From IMG/VR virus record IMGVR_UViG_3300048011_000155, positions 1 through 20,015 of that record: DNA of 20,015 bases. One strand, 5' to 3'. Made by a program: the position numbers and the translations under genes. The notes below the pieces were generated by a model that saw only the letters and a program-made list of their open reading frames with translations, made no database searches and was not told where the DNA came from. Source of the DNA: a virus. Position 1 is the first letter of the stretch; every line of letters starts with the position of its first letter. Below, one piece after another: positions 1 to 8,707 of the stretch.

Positions 1-1617
1 CACATATGCCGCTACCCAAGACGAACCTGTGTAGACAAACATAGCTTCAGCGACTGTATCGAAATACAGCGCACCAGCTACCAGCGCATTGCCGTCATTG
101 TCCAGCGTAGGTGCAGATGACTTAGCGCCCAGATACCTGTCGTCAAAGTTATCGTAAGCCGCAAGCGTTGCATCCCTAGCTGACTCAGCCGCAGTCTGTG
201 CAGACGATGCAGATGATGCGCTGGATGCCGCAGCGGTGGCTGATGACGCTGCATTGGTGGCGCTTGTAGCCGCATTGGTCTCTGACGTGGCAGCGTTTGT
301 CTCGCTAGTAGCAGCGTTGCTGGCTGATGTCGCAGCTTCCGCAGCTTTAGTCGTGGCTGTTGATGCGCTTGACGATGCAGATGTGGCAGATGCCGCAGCA
401 TTGGTTTCGCTAGTCGCCGCATTTGTTTCAGAAGTTGCAGCATTTGCAGCGCTTGTCGCAGCGTTAGTTTCGCTCGTTGCTGCATTTGACGCGCTTGTTG
501 AAGCGGCTGAAGCACTTGTCGCTGCGTTAGTTTCTGATGAGGACGCATTGGCCGCGCTTGTAGCTGCTGCCGATGCCGATGAAGCGGCATTGGTTTCGCT
601 TGTCGCCGCATTAGTGGCAGATGTAGCCGCTTCTGCCGCTTTTGTTGTAGCTGTAGAGGCTGATGTGGAGGCCGATGAAGCTGATGAAGCAGCTGCTGTT
701 TCTGATGCTGCCGCTGCTGTTTCAGATGCCGCTGCTGCGGTCTCTGAGGCTGCTGCCGCTGTCTCTGATGCAGATGCTGCTGTCGCTGATGCAGCCGCTG
801 CTGACGCGTCCGCTGCTACTCCGGCTTCGCTTGCCGCTGCATTGGTTTCGCTTGTGGCTGCGTTTGTTTCACTGGTGGCTGCGTTTGTTTCGCTTGTAGC
901 AGCCGCCGCAGCGCTTGCTGCTGCCGCTGTTGCTGATGACGTTGCTGTGGCCGCATCTACAATCAGTTCCCATTTAGACGAGTCTGTGTTTGTGCTGATA
1001 GGCAGGGAACCAGACGATGTGTGGGCTACCTGACAGATATAGATGTTGTTGTTAGTCGTGTCCTTAATTAAGTCACGGACAGCAAAAGATGTTCCGCTTG
1101 ACCAGTTTCCACGGAATACGCCCAGTTCCTGGGTGACTGACAGTTCGCCTGTGCCGTCAAAACCAAGAATTTTGTTGGCTCGGTCTGATGAACCAACAGT
1201 AAACTCTGTCGATGTCATAGTGTTTGTGCGTGACAGCTTGATAGAACGGTCCAGTTCTTCTTGCTGCTGTTGCGCAAAGAATGTCAGCTTGTCCAGCGCG
1301 TTCTCATGTTCGGAGGCCGGGAAAGGGTCGTTAGGAGTGTAGTCTGTTGTCTGTGTAAGTTCTGCATCACGGCGTATTACCACAGTAACGCCAGATGCAG
1401 GCGCCGTGACAAAGGTTACGTTGCCGCCACTCGCATCGCCCACACCCGATACAGTGTAGTTCGTTGTGATTGCCTGCACAGTCTCCGTGCCAGTCGCGTC
1501 AGTACGCAAGATAACTGTAAGGTCATCCTCGTCAAACACCTTGAAGGTGTAAGCAAACGCAGTCGTGCTGCCGTTGCCTGAGTAGCTATTCTTGGTATTG
1601 GTGCTGCTTACAGTCAT
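1..1617 (-). CDS. Tail fibre protein (T7 gp17-type N-terminus), 3' end cut by window edge
   Basis: Receptor-binding fibre; 539 codons are open to the window edge, so the receptor-binding tip is missing. Residues 1-130 match the T7 tail-fibre N-terminal domain that anchors the fibre to the tail: F-A-Y-T-F-K-V-F-D-E-D-D-L-T-V (21-35), N-Y-T-V-S-G (53-58), V-T-V-V-I-R-R (77-83), D-P-F-P-A-S-E-H-E-N-A-L-D-K (97-110). Residues 168-219 (G-V-F-R-G-N-W-S-S-G-T-S-F ... D-S-S-K-W-E-L-I) look like a small beta module with two Trp residues, as in carbohydrate-binding modules of fibres. Residues about 220-475 are an Ala/Ser/Thr heptad stalk. Residues 485-539 start with F-D-D-R-Y-L-G-A and hold G-A-L-Y-F-D-T, common near fibre stalk ends. 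Confidence 0.93.
   Translation of the reverse strand, partial: MTVSSTNTKNSYSGNGSTTAFAYTFKVFDEDDLTVILRTDATGTETVQAITTNYTVSGVGDASGGNVTFVTAPASGVTVVIRRDAELTQTTDYTPNDPFPASEHENALDKLTFFAQQQQEELDRSIKLSRTNTMTSTEFTVGSSDRANKILGFDGTGELSVTQELGVFRGNWSSGTSFAVRDLIKDTTNNNIYICQVAHTSSGSLPISTNTDSSKWELIVDAATATSSATAAAASAAAAATSETNAATSETNAATSETNAAASEAGVAADASAAAASATAASASETAAAASETAAAASETAAAASETAAASSASSASTSASTATTKAAEAATSATNAATSETNAASSASAAATSAANASSSETNAATSASAASTSASNAATSETNAATSAANAATSETNAATSETNAAASATSASSSASTATTKAAEAATSASNAATSETNAATSETNAATSATNAASSATAAASSASSASSAQTAAESARDATLAAYDNFDDRYLGAKSSAPTLDNDGNALVAGALYFDTVAEAMFVYTGSSWVAAYV
190..960 (-). repeat. Heptad repeat stalk of the tail fibre
   Basis: About 35 seven-residue units, consensus A-A-T-S-E-T-N with variants such as A-A-A-S-E-T-A and A-S-S-A-S-S-A, encoded by non-identical codons. 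This is the type of repeat described as phage tail fibre repeat. The register holds throughout except for one one-residue slip near the unit S-E-A-G-V-A-A. A longer unit starting S-T-A-T-T-K-A-A-E-A-A-T-S occurs twice, its lysine codons at 640-642 and 346-348, exactly 294 bases (98 residues, 14 heptads) apart. Confidence 0.88.
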
Positions 1618-1623
1618 GTTGTA

Positions 1624-1629
1624 CTCCTT
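1624..1629 (-). promoter_or_regulatory. Shine-Dalgarno for the tail fibre gene
   Basis: AAGGAG lies six bases before the ATG at 1617, in the 40-base gap (1618-1657) after the gp16-like gene. It fixes the fibre start. I see no promoter or terminator hairpin in this gap. Confidence 0.8.
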
Positions 1630-1657
1630 AACCCTTTATACAGCAAAACGCGCACGA

Positions 1658-4183
1658 TTAAAACTGTACGGCATTCCTAGATGGCGGTAAGAAAAATTCA
1701 GAATTGTAGTCGCGTTCCATCCGCTGTTCTAATCGGCGCAAATATCCGGGACTCATCTGTTCAGAGATGTTGTGTAGTAACAAATAGTCGATAGCGAATT
1801 TAGCATAAAACAGGTTGATGCCCGGTATGTTTCTCGACATTACCCGCGTTAATGTATCGCCCGCACCTTCTGGATTGCCGTCAGCAAATTTGCCCCAAGC
1901 CCTTAAACCATCAGCAAGTGTGCCCGCAGTCGGCCCCATCAGCGTTTCTAGCGGCCCTTGTCCATAGCGGTTAAACTCACCAAAGATAAAGTCGCCGTAG
2001 ATACCGGCACCGCCGCCAGCTACAAAGGCTTCTGTAAAGCTTTTCCATCCTTGCTCGACACTGAACACTTCGCGTGGCTCACGGCCTTTCAAGATGTCTT
2101 TTGTTGCGTTAGAGATGTAACCCATGACTGTCGCGCCAGCTATCATCTGGGCAATGCCAACAGCCGCAGAGCGTTCCGCAGCCCTGTACCCTGCCGCTTG
2201 GCGGCGCAAGCCTTTAGTGATGAACGTAACTGGAAACGATTTAAACTGCATAATCATGCGGATTGCCTCGCCTTCGGGCGTTCCCCTAGCAAGCCCTCTG
2301 TTTAGGATTGCACGTTCTCTTGCGCCCGGCGTTGGCACGGCAGCATCTGCGCTGTCTGCATAGTAAGCCATAATCTTGGTACGCAGTTCATCGCGGTATG
2401 CTTGTCTTGCGCGGTCTGTAACCTCAGTAATCCCCATATTCGCGCTAACAACAGGGTCAAGCTGTTCATCTGTCAGGTCATCAACCATTCTGGCAAACAC
2501 ATAGTTCCTGCCGTCTTCTGCTTTCGTATCGACATGCCGGAACAAAGCTATCTCGTTCTGCTTGATGTTGTACATCTTCAGCGTGTTGACTAAGCCTACG
2601 TCCATTTCATCGAAAGACTTGCCGATATTATCCGCAAGAACAGCCGCCAATATTCTAGCCGTGCCGTCCTTTTGTGCTGAGTTCCAGAACTGCATACCGT
2701 TCATCTTAAAGTACAGTTGCTGCGCCTTAGTCATCCTGCCCGGCAGCTGGTCGTCAGCAGCAAAACGTGAGTGGACATTGCCCAACATGGCGTCTGTGCC
2801 AGTGCCGAGATAGTATGAAAATTGCTGTTTTTGTTTGTCAGTGAAGGCATTCATCACATCAAGAATAGACCTGTTGTATGCCTGAAACATGCTTAACCCG
2901 GCCTCACGCTGCAAAAGCATAGCCTTTGAGTTAATGTCCGAGAATGATGAAATTGTGGCAAACCCGAGCTTGGACATATTCTGTAAGGCTCTAAGACTCG
3001 CAGCCACTGCCGTCAAATCCGCGCCAAGGAATTTCTTTTGCGTACCAAATATGCCGCGCATACTGCCATCAAGTTCAGCAAAAGCGTTCTTAATACGTTT
3101 GGCGTCTGCGCTTCCGGGCGCAAAACCAAAGTCAGAGATGTACTTGTCCACCATAGCCGCTGGGTTTGTGCCAAGCACCTCCATTAAGGCGATAGATTCT
3201 GCATCGTTTGTAATGCCGTCCAGCACAGACGAAATCAACGTCTTGCCCGAATACTTATCAGCGTAAGCTTTTGATGACTTGCCATCCTTGAAGTGCAGAA
3301 CCCTTGAGCCGCTTAGCTTTTTAGCCAAGTTAGCCGGGCCTTTGAACGCTGTAACCGGGTCTATCTTTCCGTCTGCGCCCACAACAGATGATGACTTTTG
3401 GAAATTGCCGCTTTCTAAATGCTGGTAAGCTTCCTTCAGGAAAGCCCGCCGCGCACGTTCCGGCACCCCATCAAATGTTTTCTCAATATCTAGCAGTTGA
3501 ATAATGTCATCGTGCCATGCGTCAAACCCCGCATCACGCAATCTGTTCGGGTCGTGGCGCTGTCTAACAACATAGTTAATCAGTTCACCGATATTTGCCC
3601 CACTCCGGTTCTTCCGGTGCAGTAGGTTCTTCTGCACCTTCTCTACGGCCCTTGCTATTAGTTCTGCCTCTGCATCATTAGACTTGCCAAACCCATCGAA
3701 CAGTTCAATGTAGATTGCTTGGTCAAGGTCGCCGGACTGAAACATCTTAACCAAGTCATTGCGCTCTAGTTCAGCAAGCAACAGGCCCGCAGCATCATTG
3801 AGTATGCCTTGCCGCCGGGCATCAACACTTAATCTGCCGCCTTCGTAGTTTTTGAATGAGCCGACAAGAATATCCATAAACGCATCAGCTTCTGAGCCCT
3901 TGCCGCTTTCAACATATGATTTGATTTGGCGGTTCAAATCCATAACACGCCGCTTGTTTATCAGGTAGTTTCGCTTTTGAATGGCTGCGTTTATCTTAGC
4001 GTTCTTGTGAAGCGAGATTACTTTATCGCGCAGCTGGTCCTCTTGAGACTTCGAGTATATTTTGCCTATACGCTTCTCAAGTTGCTCTTGAAGCTGGGCA
4101 AGAATTTCCTCTGCCTCGTCATCATTGATTTCGTGGCCTAGTTCTTTGGCGGCTTCTTTTACACTAAGCTTACATGCTTCCAT
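1658..4183 (-). CDS. gp16-like internal virion protein, C-terminal ORF of a split gene
   Basis: An 841-residue ORF that looks like the C-terminal two-thirds of large gp16-type ejection proteins. The most telling parts are near the end: M-I-M-Q-F-K-S-F-P-V-T-F-I-T-K-G-L-R-R, a hydrophobic helix (V-G-I-A-Q-M-I-A-G-A-T-V-M-G-Y), then Y-G-D-F-I-F-G-E-F-N-R-Y-G and G-P-T-A-G-T-L-A-D-G, a set found in many podovirus internal core proteins. The first 120 residues are a charged helix. The only upstream Shine-Dalgarno candidates are weak (GCAGG about ten bases before the ATG), so translation probably depends on ribosomes finishing the ORF before it. Length and synteny (just before the fibre) match T7 gp16. 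No catalytic motif is seen. Confidence 0.85.
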   Translation of the reverse strand: MEACKLSVKEAAKELGHEINDDEAEEILAQLQEQLEKRIGKIYSKSQEDQLRDKVISLHKNAKINAAIQKRNYLINKRRVMDLNRQIKSYVESGKGSEADAFMDILVGSFKNYEGGRLSVDARRQGILNDAAGLLLAELERNDLVKMFQSGDLDQAIYIELFDGFGKSNDAEAELIARAVEKVQKNLLHRKNRSGANIGELINYVVRQRHDPNRLRDAGFDAWHDDIIQLLDIEKTFDGVPERARRAFLKEAYQHLESGNFQKSSSVVGADGKIDPVTAFKGPANLAKKLSGSRVLHFKDGKSSKAYADKYSGKTLISSVLDGITNDAESIALMEVLGTNPAAMVDKYISDFGFAPGSADAKRIKNAFAELDGSMRGIFGTQKKFLGADLTAVAASLRALQNMSKLGFATISSFSDINSKAMLLQREAGLSMFQAYNRSILDVMNAFTDKQKQQFSYYLGTGTDAMLGNVHSRFAADDQLPGRMTKAQQLYFKMNGMQFWNSAQKDGTARILAAVLADNIGKSFDEMDVGLVNTLKMYNIKQNEIALFRHVDTKAEDGRNYVFARMVDDLTDEQLDPVVSANMGITEVTDRARQAYRDELRTKIMAYYADSADAAVPTPGARERAILNRGLARGTPEGEAIRMIMQFKSFPVTFITKGLRRQAAGYRAAERSAAVGIAQMIAGATVMGYISNATKDILKGREPREVFSVEQGWKSFTEAFVAGGGAGIYGDFIFGEFNRYGQGPLETLMGPTAGTLADGLRAWGKFADGNPEGAGDTLTRVMSRNIPGINLFYAKFAIDYLLLHNISEQMSPGYLRRLEQRMERDYNSEFFLPPSRNAVQF

Positions 4184-4186
4184 AAC

Positions 4187-5896
4187 TTAACTGCCTGCCC
4201 CCTCTAAACACTCTTTGGCTCTAGTAACTATAGAGTCGTAATCTTCAGCTTTTGCCTGCAATCGTTGCAGTTCATTGAACTCATCAATAAAGTCCTGTGG
4301 GTCTGCGCCCTCTGCAATCATTGCGTCAATCTCGTCCTGTAGTTCGTCATTATACTTGTTAATCAAACCGAGTTGTTCTGAGTCAAACTCAGCGGCAACC
4401 GCATCAGCCTCTTCCATCCGAGCCCTGATTTGTGCGGATTCTTCAGCATCACCTACAGCCTCATATTGGCCTGTACGCATGTTGTGTATTTCTTGTTCTG
4501 TGAGTCCGTCATACTCACGCTTTAACTCAGCGTCCGGGCCAAAAGCTTCTCTGCGGTTTTCAAGAACAGCAAGAAAGTCTTCATCAGACATGCCCCTATA
4601 CTTAATGCCATACTTATCAGCCTCGTCCTTTAAAGCCAAAGCCTGCTCACGCGCTGCTAATTCATCAAAGTCAAACTCTCTGTATTTAAAATCGCCAGCG
4701 ATGTCATCTTGCAACGCTTCTAAAAACTCTGACGTTGTAGGCCTGTCTTCTCCACGGAAGTAACCCGCTTCCCATGCCGCCAGTGCCATGTCATCAACGC
4801 TCTTAGGTTCTGGCCCAACCATGCCCTTTCTGCGGCGAGGTTTTGACGCGATAAGCTGCATCTGTTTGGCTTTTTTAGTTTTACCAGCTGAATCACCAGC
4901 AGCCTGTGCCACATCACCTACAAGTGGGTCATCTGCTTTGATGCCGCCAGCATCTCGAACAAACTTTGATAGTGTCTTGAGTGGCTTAACTGAAGCTTTT
5001 GTAGGCTCAAGAATGCTTGGAAGCTTGTTGCCTCTTCTCTGTCTGTCAATTAGTGGCACAGCGCGTGAGTTTTCGGGAACAGTGTTTTCGCCGCGAATGT
5101 CAGGGTCATTGCGCATAACAGGGTCGGCTTTGATAGCGAGGTTTGTGTCTACCTGTTTGCCTTCAACAGTCTGAGCGATAGCCGTTCTTGCTAATGCCAT
5201 ACGTTGTTTATGCCCGGCCCGCTTCAAAGCATCGCCCACTTTAGCCGCGCCAAAATGCAACCCGCCACCTAACGTTGTGCCAAACACAACATTCATTAGC
5301 GAGTCTGTTACCGTGTAATCGTTGTTTTGCTCATACCGCGCAGTACCATATACAATAGGCTCTACAGCTACGGCACCTATCGCGCCCTCAGTAGCTCCTC
5401 TGCGGAATGTGCCAGTCTTGCCCAGCTTTGTAACCATTGTAGCTGTTTTGGCAAACCTAGCCGCTGCCATTGTTGGAATAAATGCTGAAGCAATGTTGAT
5501 GGGGTCTAAGGCAGATGCCACCAGCGCCGTGCCAAACTGCCCCGCTGCCAAACCAAAGCCACCTCTCGTTCTGCTCAGTGTTAGCTTACGCGCTTCACGG
5601 TCATCATAACGCTCCGCAAGCATAGAGGCTTTTGATTCGTATATTCCGTCTTGGGTTACTTCTATCCCCGGCCTAAAAAACTCACTTTTCTGGTATTCTT
5701 CTGATGTCAGCTTACGGCCTGAACTTCCTCGAAACGCCAATTCAGCAGAGCGTATGGCCGATGACATCGGGTTCTCGTACATAGCCTGCTGGAATGTTGC
5801 CCCAAGAATATCTAACGTGCCTACTTTGGAATAGTCAAAGTAGTCGCGGCGTAGGTTTTCATCGGTTGCTTGGGGTGGAATATATAGTTTAGTCAC
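4187..5896 (-). CDS. gp16-like internal virion protein, N-terminal ORF of a split gene
   Basis: A 569-residue ORF in the gp16 slot, starting at GTG inside the end of the previous gene. It contains a Gly/Ala/hydrophobic region (about residues 108-205: A-A-G-Q-F-G-T-A-L-V-A-S-A-L-D-P-I-N, later V-V-F-G-T-T-L-G-G-G-L-H-F) of the kind seen in large ejection proteins that insert in the inner membrane, then a Lys/Arg-rich disordered part, then an acidic helical C-terminus. No transglycosylase motif is visible at the N-terminus, unlike T7 gp16. It ends at TAA (4189-4187), and the next ORF starts two codons later in the same frame. Together they span 1,410 residues, close to T7 gp16 (1,318), so the two probably represent one ancestral protein, made as two chains or joined by rare readthrough. 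Confidence 0.8.
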   Translation of the reverse strand: MTKLYIPPQATDENLRRDYFDYSKVGTLDILGATFQQAMYENPMSSAIRSAELAFRGSSGRKLTSEEYQKSEFFRPGIEVTQDGIYESKASMLAERYDDREARKLTLSRTRGGFGLAAGQFGTALVASALDPINIASAFIPTMAAARFAKTATMVTKLGKTGTFRRGATEGAIGAVAVEPIVYGTARYEQNNDYTVTDSLMNVVFGTTLGGGLHFGAAKVGDALKRAGHKQRMALARTAIAQTVEGKQVDTNLAIKADPVMRNDPDIRGENTVPENSRAVPLIDRQRRGNKLPSILEPTKASVKPLKTLSKFVRDAGGIKADDPLVGDVAQAAGDSAGKTKKAKQMQLIASKPRRRKGMVGPEPKSVDDMALAAWEAGYFRGEDRPTTSEFLEALQDDIAGDFKYREFDFDELAAREQALALKDEADKYGIKYRGMSDEDFLAVLENRREAFGPDAELKREYDGLTEQEIHNMRTGQYEAVGDAEESAQIRARMEEADAVAAEFDSEQLGLINKYNDELQDEIDAMIAEGADPQDFIDEFNELQRLQAKAEDYDSIVTRAKECLEGAGS

Positions 5897-8246
5897 GGTT
5901 CATCTCGCGCAACATTGCATTTGCTTGGTCAGTCAGCTGTGCTTCTCTTTCAGCAAGCCGTTTATTTTCTTTAAGTTGTTCTTGGTAAGCGTCCTCGCCC
6001 TGTTCGCGTTTGATTGTATTCAAGCCCAAACCTGTAACGATTTGACCGCGCAATCTACGCGCTTCAGCAAGCATGTTTGTTGCAGTTTCTGCCGTAACTT
6101 TGTTTTGCTTTCTGATTGAAATGGACTCTTGCATAAGTTCATCAAAAGAAAACTCAGCCCTTGTTTCCACTGACTCGTCAAGTTTATTGACAGACAAATT
6201 AACTGGGTTCTCAAACTCATCGACAAGATACACACCGTCATCTGTGTCGTTAGTTACAAAACCGCCCTTGCCATTGCGCAAATCTTGAATAAACGCCTCA
6301 CGCTCTAAGTCAGAACCGGGGAATGCAATCAAAGCGGTAAATGCAGGGTCTCTTAACTTTGCGTCTAACTGGCGCAAGAAGCCATCTGCTGTAAGTTCAT
6401 CGTACTCCGCAGGCACTCGCATTGTGGCCGAGCCGGAACGTCTGAAATTGTACTGGCTTGTAATAACCTTGGCGGCACTATCTGCGGCCTCATCAATATC
6501 CATGCCACGCGAGGCTTTTGCCAGCGCAAGCTTTAGCACAGCCTGTTCAAATCCGTTTACAGACGCAATCCGTGCAGGGGTTGCGGTCAGCCCAATGCGC
6601 CCTTCATCTATGTCGCCAATAATACTGCGCTTAAACTCAGCTGTTCTTTCGTAAACTGCGCGGGCCACATCGCCTTTCTTGGCGTTAAACACATCCAGCC
6701 CAGCCGTAATCTCTTTCATGTCTTGCTTTTCAGCAGTCAAAAGTTCCATAGAGTCCGGGTCGCCGTTACGAGATAGGGCAATGTTCATAGCTGGTGTCAT
6801 GCCAAGGCGCATCGCTCTGCCTGTGGCGAAGTTTTCGGCTTGCCCTCTAAACCCTGCAAAGAAGCGAGAAAACTCCTTATATGTAGTCTGCGCATCTAAT
6901 TCAGCTGTGCCCTCAAGCAAAGATGCAAACGCCTCGTTTGTAAACGGTGCAACCTGTGTACCAGACAAGCCCATATCTATTTGTTTTTGAACGATTTCTG
7001 ATGCTGTCGGTGCGCGGCCATTGGCTCTTTGGAAGACATTTGCAACAAATTGCGCCGGGTCTTCAGCGATTAGTTTGTTTACAGTAGATTCAGTTTTGTT
7101 CAGCGCCTCTAGCGCGGCGGCTGTCTCTGCTGCATTTTCTGTATTTATATTAGCCAGCAGTTCTTCGCGCTTCTCTGTGACTAAATCTGCGCGAGCTTCA
7201 GCTGACGAGAATGCAACGCTTGGCGTATAAAGAAATTGCGCCGAATCCAAAGCATTTATTTTTGATAGCAACAGGTTGGCTTTAGCTGGCTGAGACAGTG
7301 ACCGCAGTGTTTCCACTTCAGCCATAGCAGCGCCTTTTGCTTCTGCGTAATCTTCGTCTGTCTGGGCCATACCCATAGAAGCCATAGCGTCATCTGAGCG
7401 TGCCATCGACTCATATGTCTCTTCTGTAGCCATCTTATTGGTACGGCTTTCCAGAATGCTAATTAGTTTATCGCGCTCTGAAGGAAGGTATGTTGAATAC
7501 TCATTTAAAGACAGAACCTCACGCCCTTCTTCATCTACTGTTGAAGAACCGCCAGTCTCAATTTCTGATATTTTTTGCTGTAAATCTTGATAGGTTGCAT
7601 TCGGGTCGTTAGCCATTGAAACAACAAGCTGCGTATCTAAAGCAAATGCAAATTCTTCTGTCGTAGGAAGCTTGCCATTGAAGCCACTGCGCGTTGCAAA
7701 ATCATAAGCTTCAGCATGTGCCAACAAAGCATCATTCCTAGAAACAAGGCCAGAAACATACTCTGAGGTGGTTTGGTCCAGCCCCTTTGCCGCTGTCACA
7801 GCTTTGTTTGTTTGCTCAATATCAAATGTGTCTTTAATGCCTTGAAGCTTATACAGCTGCCCGACACTATCTAGCTTGCGCATAGCGCTTTGCAAACGCG
7901 ATTTGCTTATTGCCGGAGTGTCTAAGTTATTTTTAAACTCTGTAACCGTATCTTCGTAGAGTGTGCTCCATTCTTCTACAGTCTGTGGGTTTGTCCGTTG
8001 CCTCAAAGTGGACAGGTTTTCCCGCAGTTCGTTTGTAGAGTTAGCTATAAAGTCTTCTTGCAATTCATTCTGGCGGCGCTTTTCAAACGCAGTGGCTATA
8101 TCAGCTACAGCCCCTAGCGCTTGCTGAGTTGTTCTAACGCCTGCCAACACGCCCTGCTCAAGCCCGGCACCAGACAGCCTCGGCCCAAGCCTGCCTGTAG
8201 CCAGCGCGGCCTGTTTTCCTTGGTCAAACATTGGAATCTTAGGCAT
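5889..8246 (-). CDS. Internal virion protein, T7 gp15-like
   Basis: A 785-residue, mostly helical, acidic protein between the gp14-like and gp16-like genes; T7 gp15 (internal protein C) is 747. In T7 it forms part of the internal core and then a periplasmic tube for DNA entry. The N-terminus P-x-I-P-M-F-D-Q-G-K-Q-A-A-L-A-T-G-R-L-G-P-R-L-S and the G-V-R-T-T-Q-Q-A-L-G-A-V stretch (about 37-48) are like other podovirus core proteins. The C-terminus is a charged helix (Q-L-K-E-N-K-R-L-A-E-R-E-A-Q-L-T-D-Q-A). I see no catalytic motif or membrane segment. The assignment rests on size, composition and synteny. It overlaps the next gene by eight bases (GTGACTAA). Confidence 0.82.
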   Translation of the reverse strand: MPKIPMFDQGKQAALATGRLGPRLSGAGLEQGVLAGVRTTQQALGAVADIATAFEKRRQNELQEDFIANSTNELRENLSTLRQRTNPQTVEEWSTLYEDTVTEFKNNLDTPAISKSRLQSAMRKLDSVGQLYKLQGIKDTFDIEQTNKAVTAAKGLDQTTSEYVSGLVSRNDALLAHAEAYDFATRSGFNGKLPTTEEFAFALDTQLVVSMANDPNATYQDLQQKISEIETGGSSTVDEEGREVLSLNEYSTYLPSERDKLISILESRTNKMATEETYESMARSDDAMASMGMAQTDEDYAEAKGAAMAEVETLRSLSQPAKANLLLSKINALDSAQFLYTPSVAFSSAEARADLVTEKREELLANINTENAAETAAALEALNKTESTVNKLIAEDPAQFVANVFQRANGRAPTASEIVQKQIDMGLSGTQVAPFTNEAFASLLEGTAELDAQTTYKEFSRFFAGFRGQAENFATGRAMRLGMTPAMNIALSRNGDPDSMELLTAEKQDMKEITAGLDVFNAKKGDVARAVYERTAEFKRSIIGDIDEGRIGLTATPARIASVNGFEQAVLKLALAKASRGMDIDEAADSAAKVITSQYNFRRSGSATMRVPAEYDELTADGFLRQLDAKLRDPAFTALIAFPGSDLEREAFIQDLRNGKGGFVTNDTDDGVYLVDEFENPVNLSVNKLDESVETRAEFSFDELMQESISIRKQNKVTAETATNMLAEARRLRGQIVTGLGLNTIKREQGEDAYQEQLKENKRLAEREAQLTDQANAMLREMNRD

Positions 8247-8707
8247 CAGTTCGCTTCCTCATATCCCGCATATGCTTCTGTTGTAGCGCCCAAAATGGAG
8301 CCTATAGCAGCTTGCTTATATCCCGCTGCACGGGCTTGCCCTGACAGAATTATAGACTCTACCTCTGCCTCTTTTGCCGCTTGTTCAATACTGCTTGCAT
8401 ACTGAATGCGTGCCGCTGCGTCTTCAACTCCAAAGTAAACTTCAGCCAGTGCATTCAAAGATGAGCCAGTAACCTGAACACCAGACTTGGCAATCGCAAC
8501 TTGCGCTGCCCCTTTTGTGTATTCGCCGCGGCGTCTAGCGCGAGATTCTTCATCTCGTTTAGCCCTTGCAAGAAGTAATGACTCATTCTCTGCAATTTGT
8601 GCGTCTCTTGCGGCGACCTGCTGCGCATATTTTGCAGCGCTTCTGTTGGCTTTATAACCAACAACGCCCTGTAGTACGGTTGCGCCCGCAGCTATTTCAC
8701 CAGCCAT
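8246..8707 (-). CDS. Internal virion protein, T7 gp14-like
   Basis: A 153-residue Ala-rich protein in the gp14 slot (T7 gp14, internal protein B, is 196). In T7, gp14 is ejected first and forms a pore in the outer membrane. Seen here: a glycine/alanine N-terminal helix (A-G-E-I-A-A-G-A-T-V-L-Q-G-V-V-G-Y, 2-18), a long charged helix with A-R-A-K-R-D-E-E-S-R-A-R-R-R-G-E, the S-G-V-Q-V-T-G-S-S-L-N-A-L motif (about 75-87), which is typical of this class, and another helix ending in a Gly/Ala segment (Q-A-A-I-G-S-I-L-G-A). It shares one base with both neighbours (TAATG before, TGATG after). Confidence 0.82.
   Translation of the reverse strand: MAGEIAAGATVLQGVVGYKANRSAAKYAQQVAARDAQIAENESLLLARAKRDEESRARRRGEYTKGAAQVAIAKSGVQVTGSSLNALAEVYFGVEDAAARIQYASSIEQAAKEAEVESIILSGQARAAGYKQAAIGSILGATTEAYAGYEEAN

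Noticed and set aside
78-611. Minus-strand ORF rich in Gln, Leu, Arg, Pro
   Set aside because: Another frame of the same repeat region, low complexity with no family features, inside the fibre gene.
190-960. Periodic sequence considered as a CRISPR array or tandem DNA repeat
   Set aside because: The period is 21 bases following protein heptads, copies differ at third positions, and there are no spacers.
236-1033. Long plus-strand ORF rich in Ala, Val, Asp repeats
   Set aside because: It is the antisense of the fibre heptad repeat: Ala/Ser/Thr/Glu codons read backwards give Ala/Val/Asp/Ser without stops. The minus frame has a recognisable fibre protein.
1618-1657. Gap before the fibre gene checked for a phage promoter
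   Set aside because: Only the Shine-Dalgarno is clear; no convincing -35/-10 pair or sequence shared with other gaps.
4275-4763. Plus-strand ORF of 162 codons, Ser-rich
   Set aside because: Antisense to the gp16-like N-terminal ORF; Ser-rich composition is typical of antisense reading of Glu/Ala-rich genes, and no ribosome binding site or partner gene supports it.
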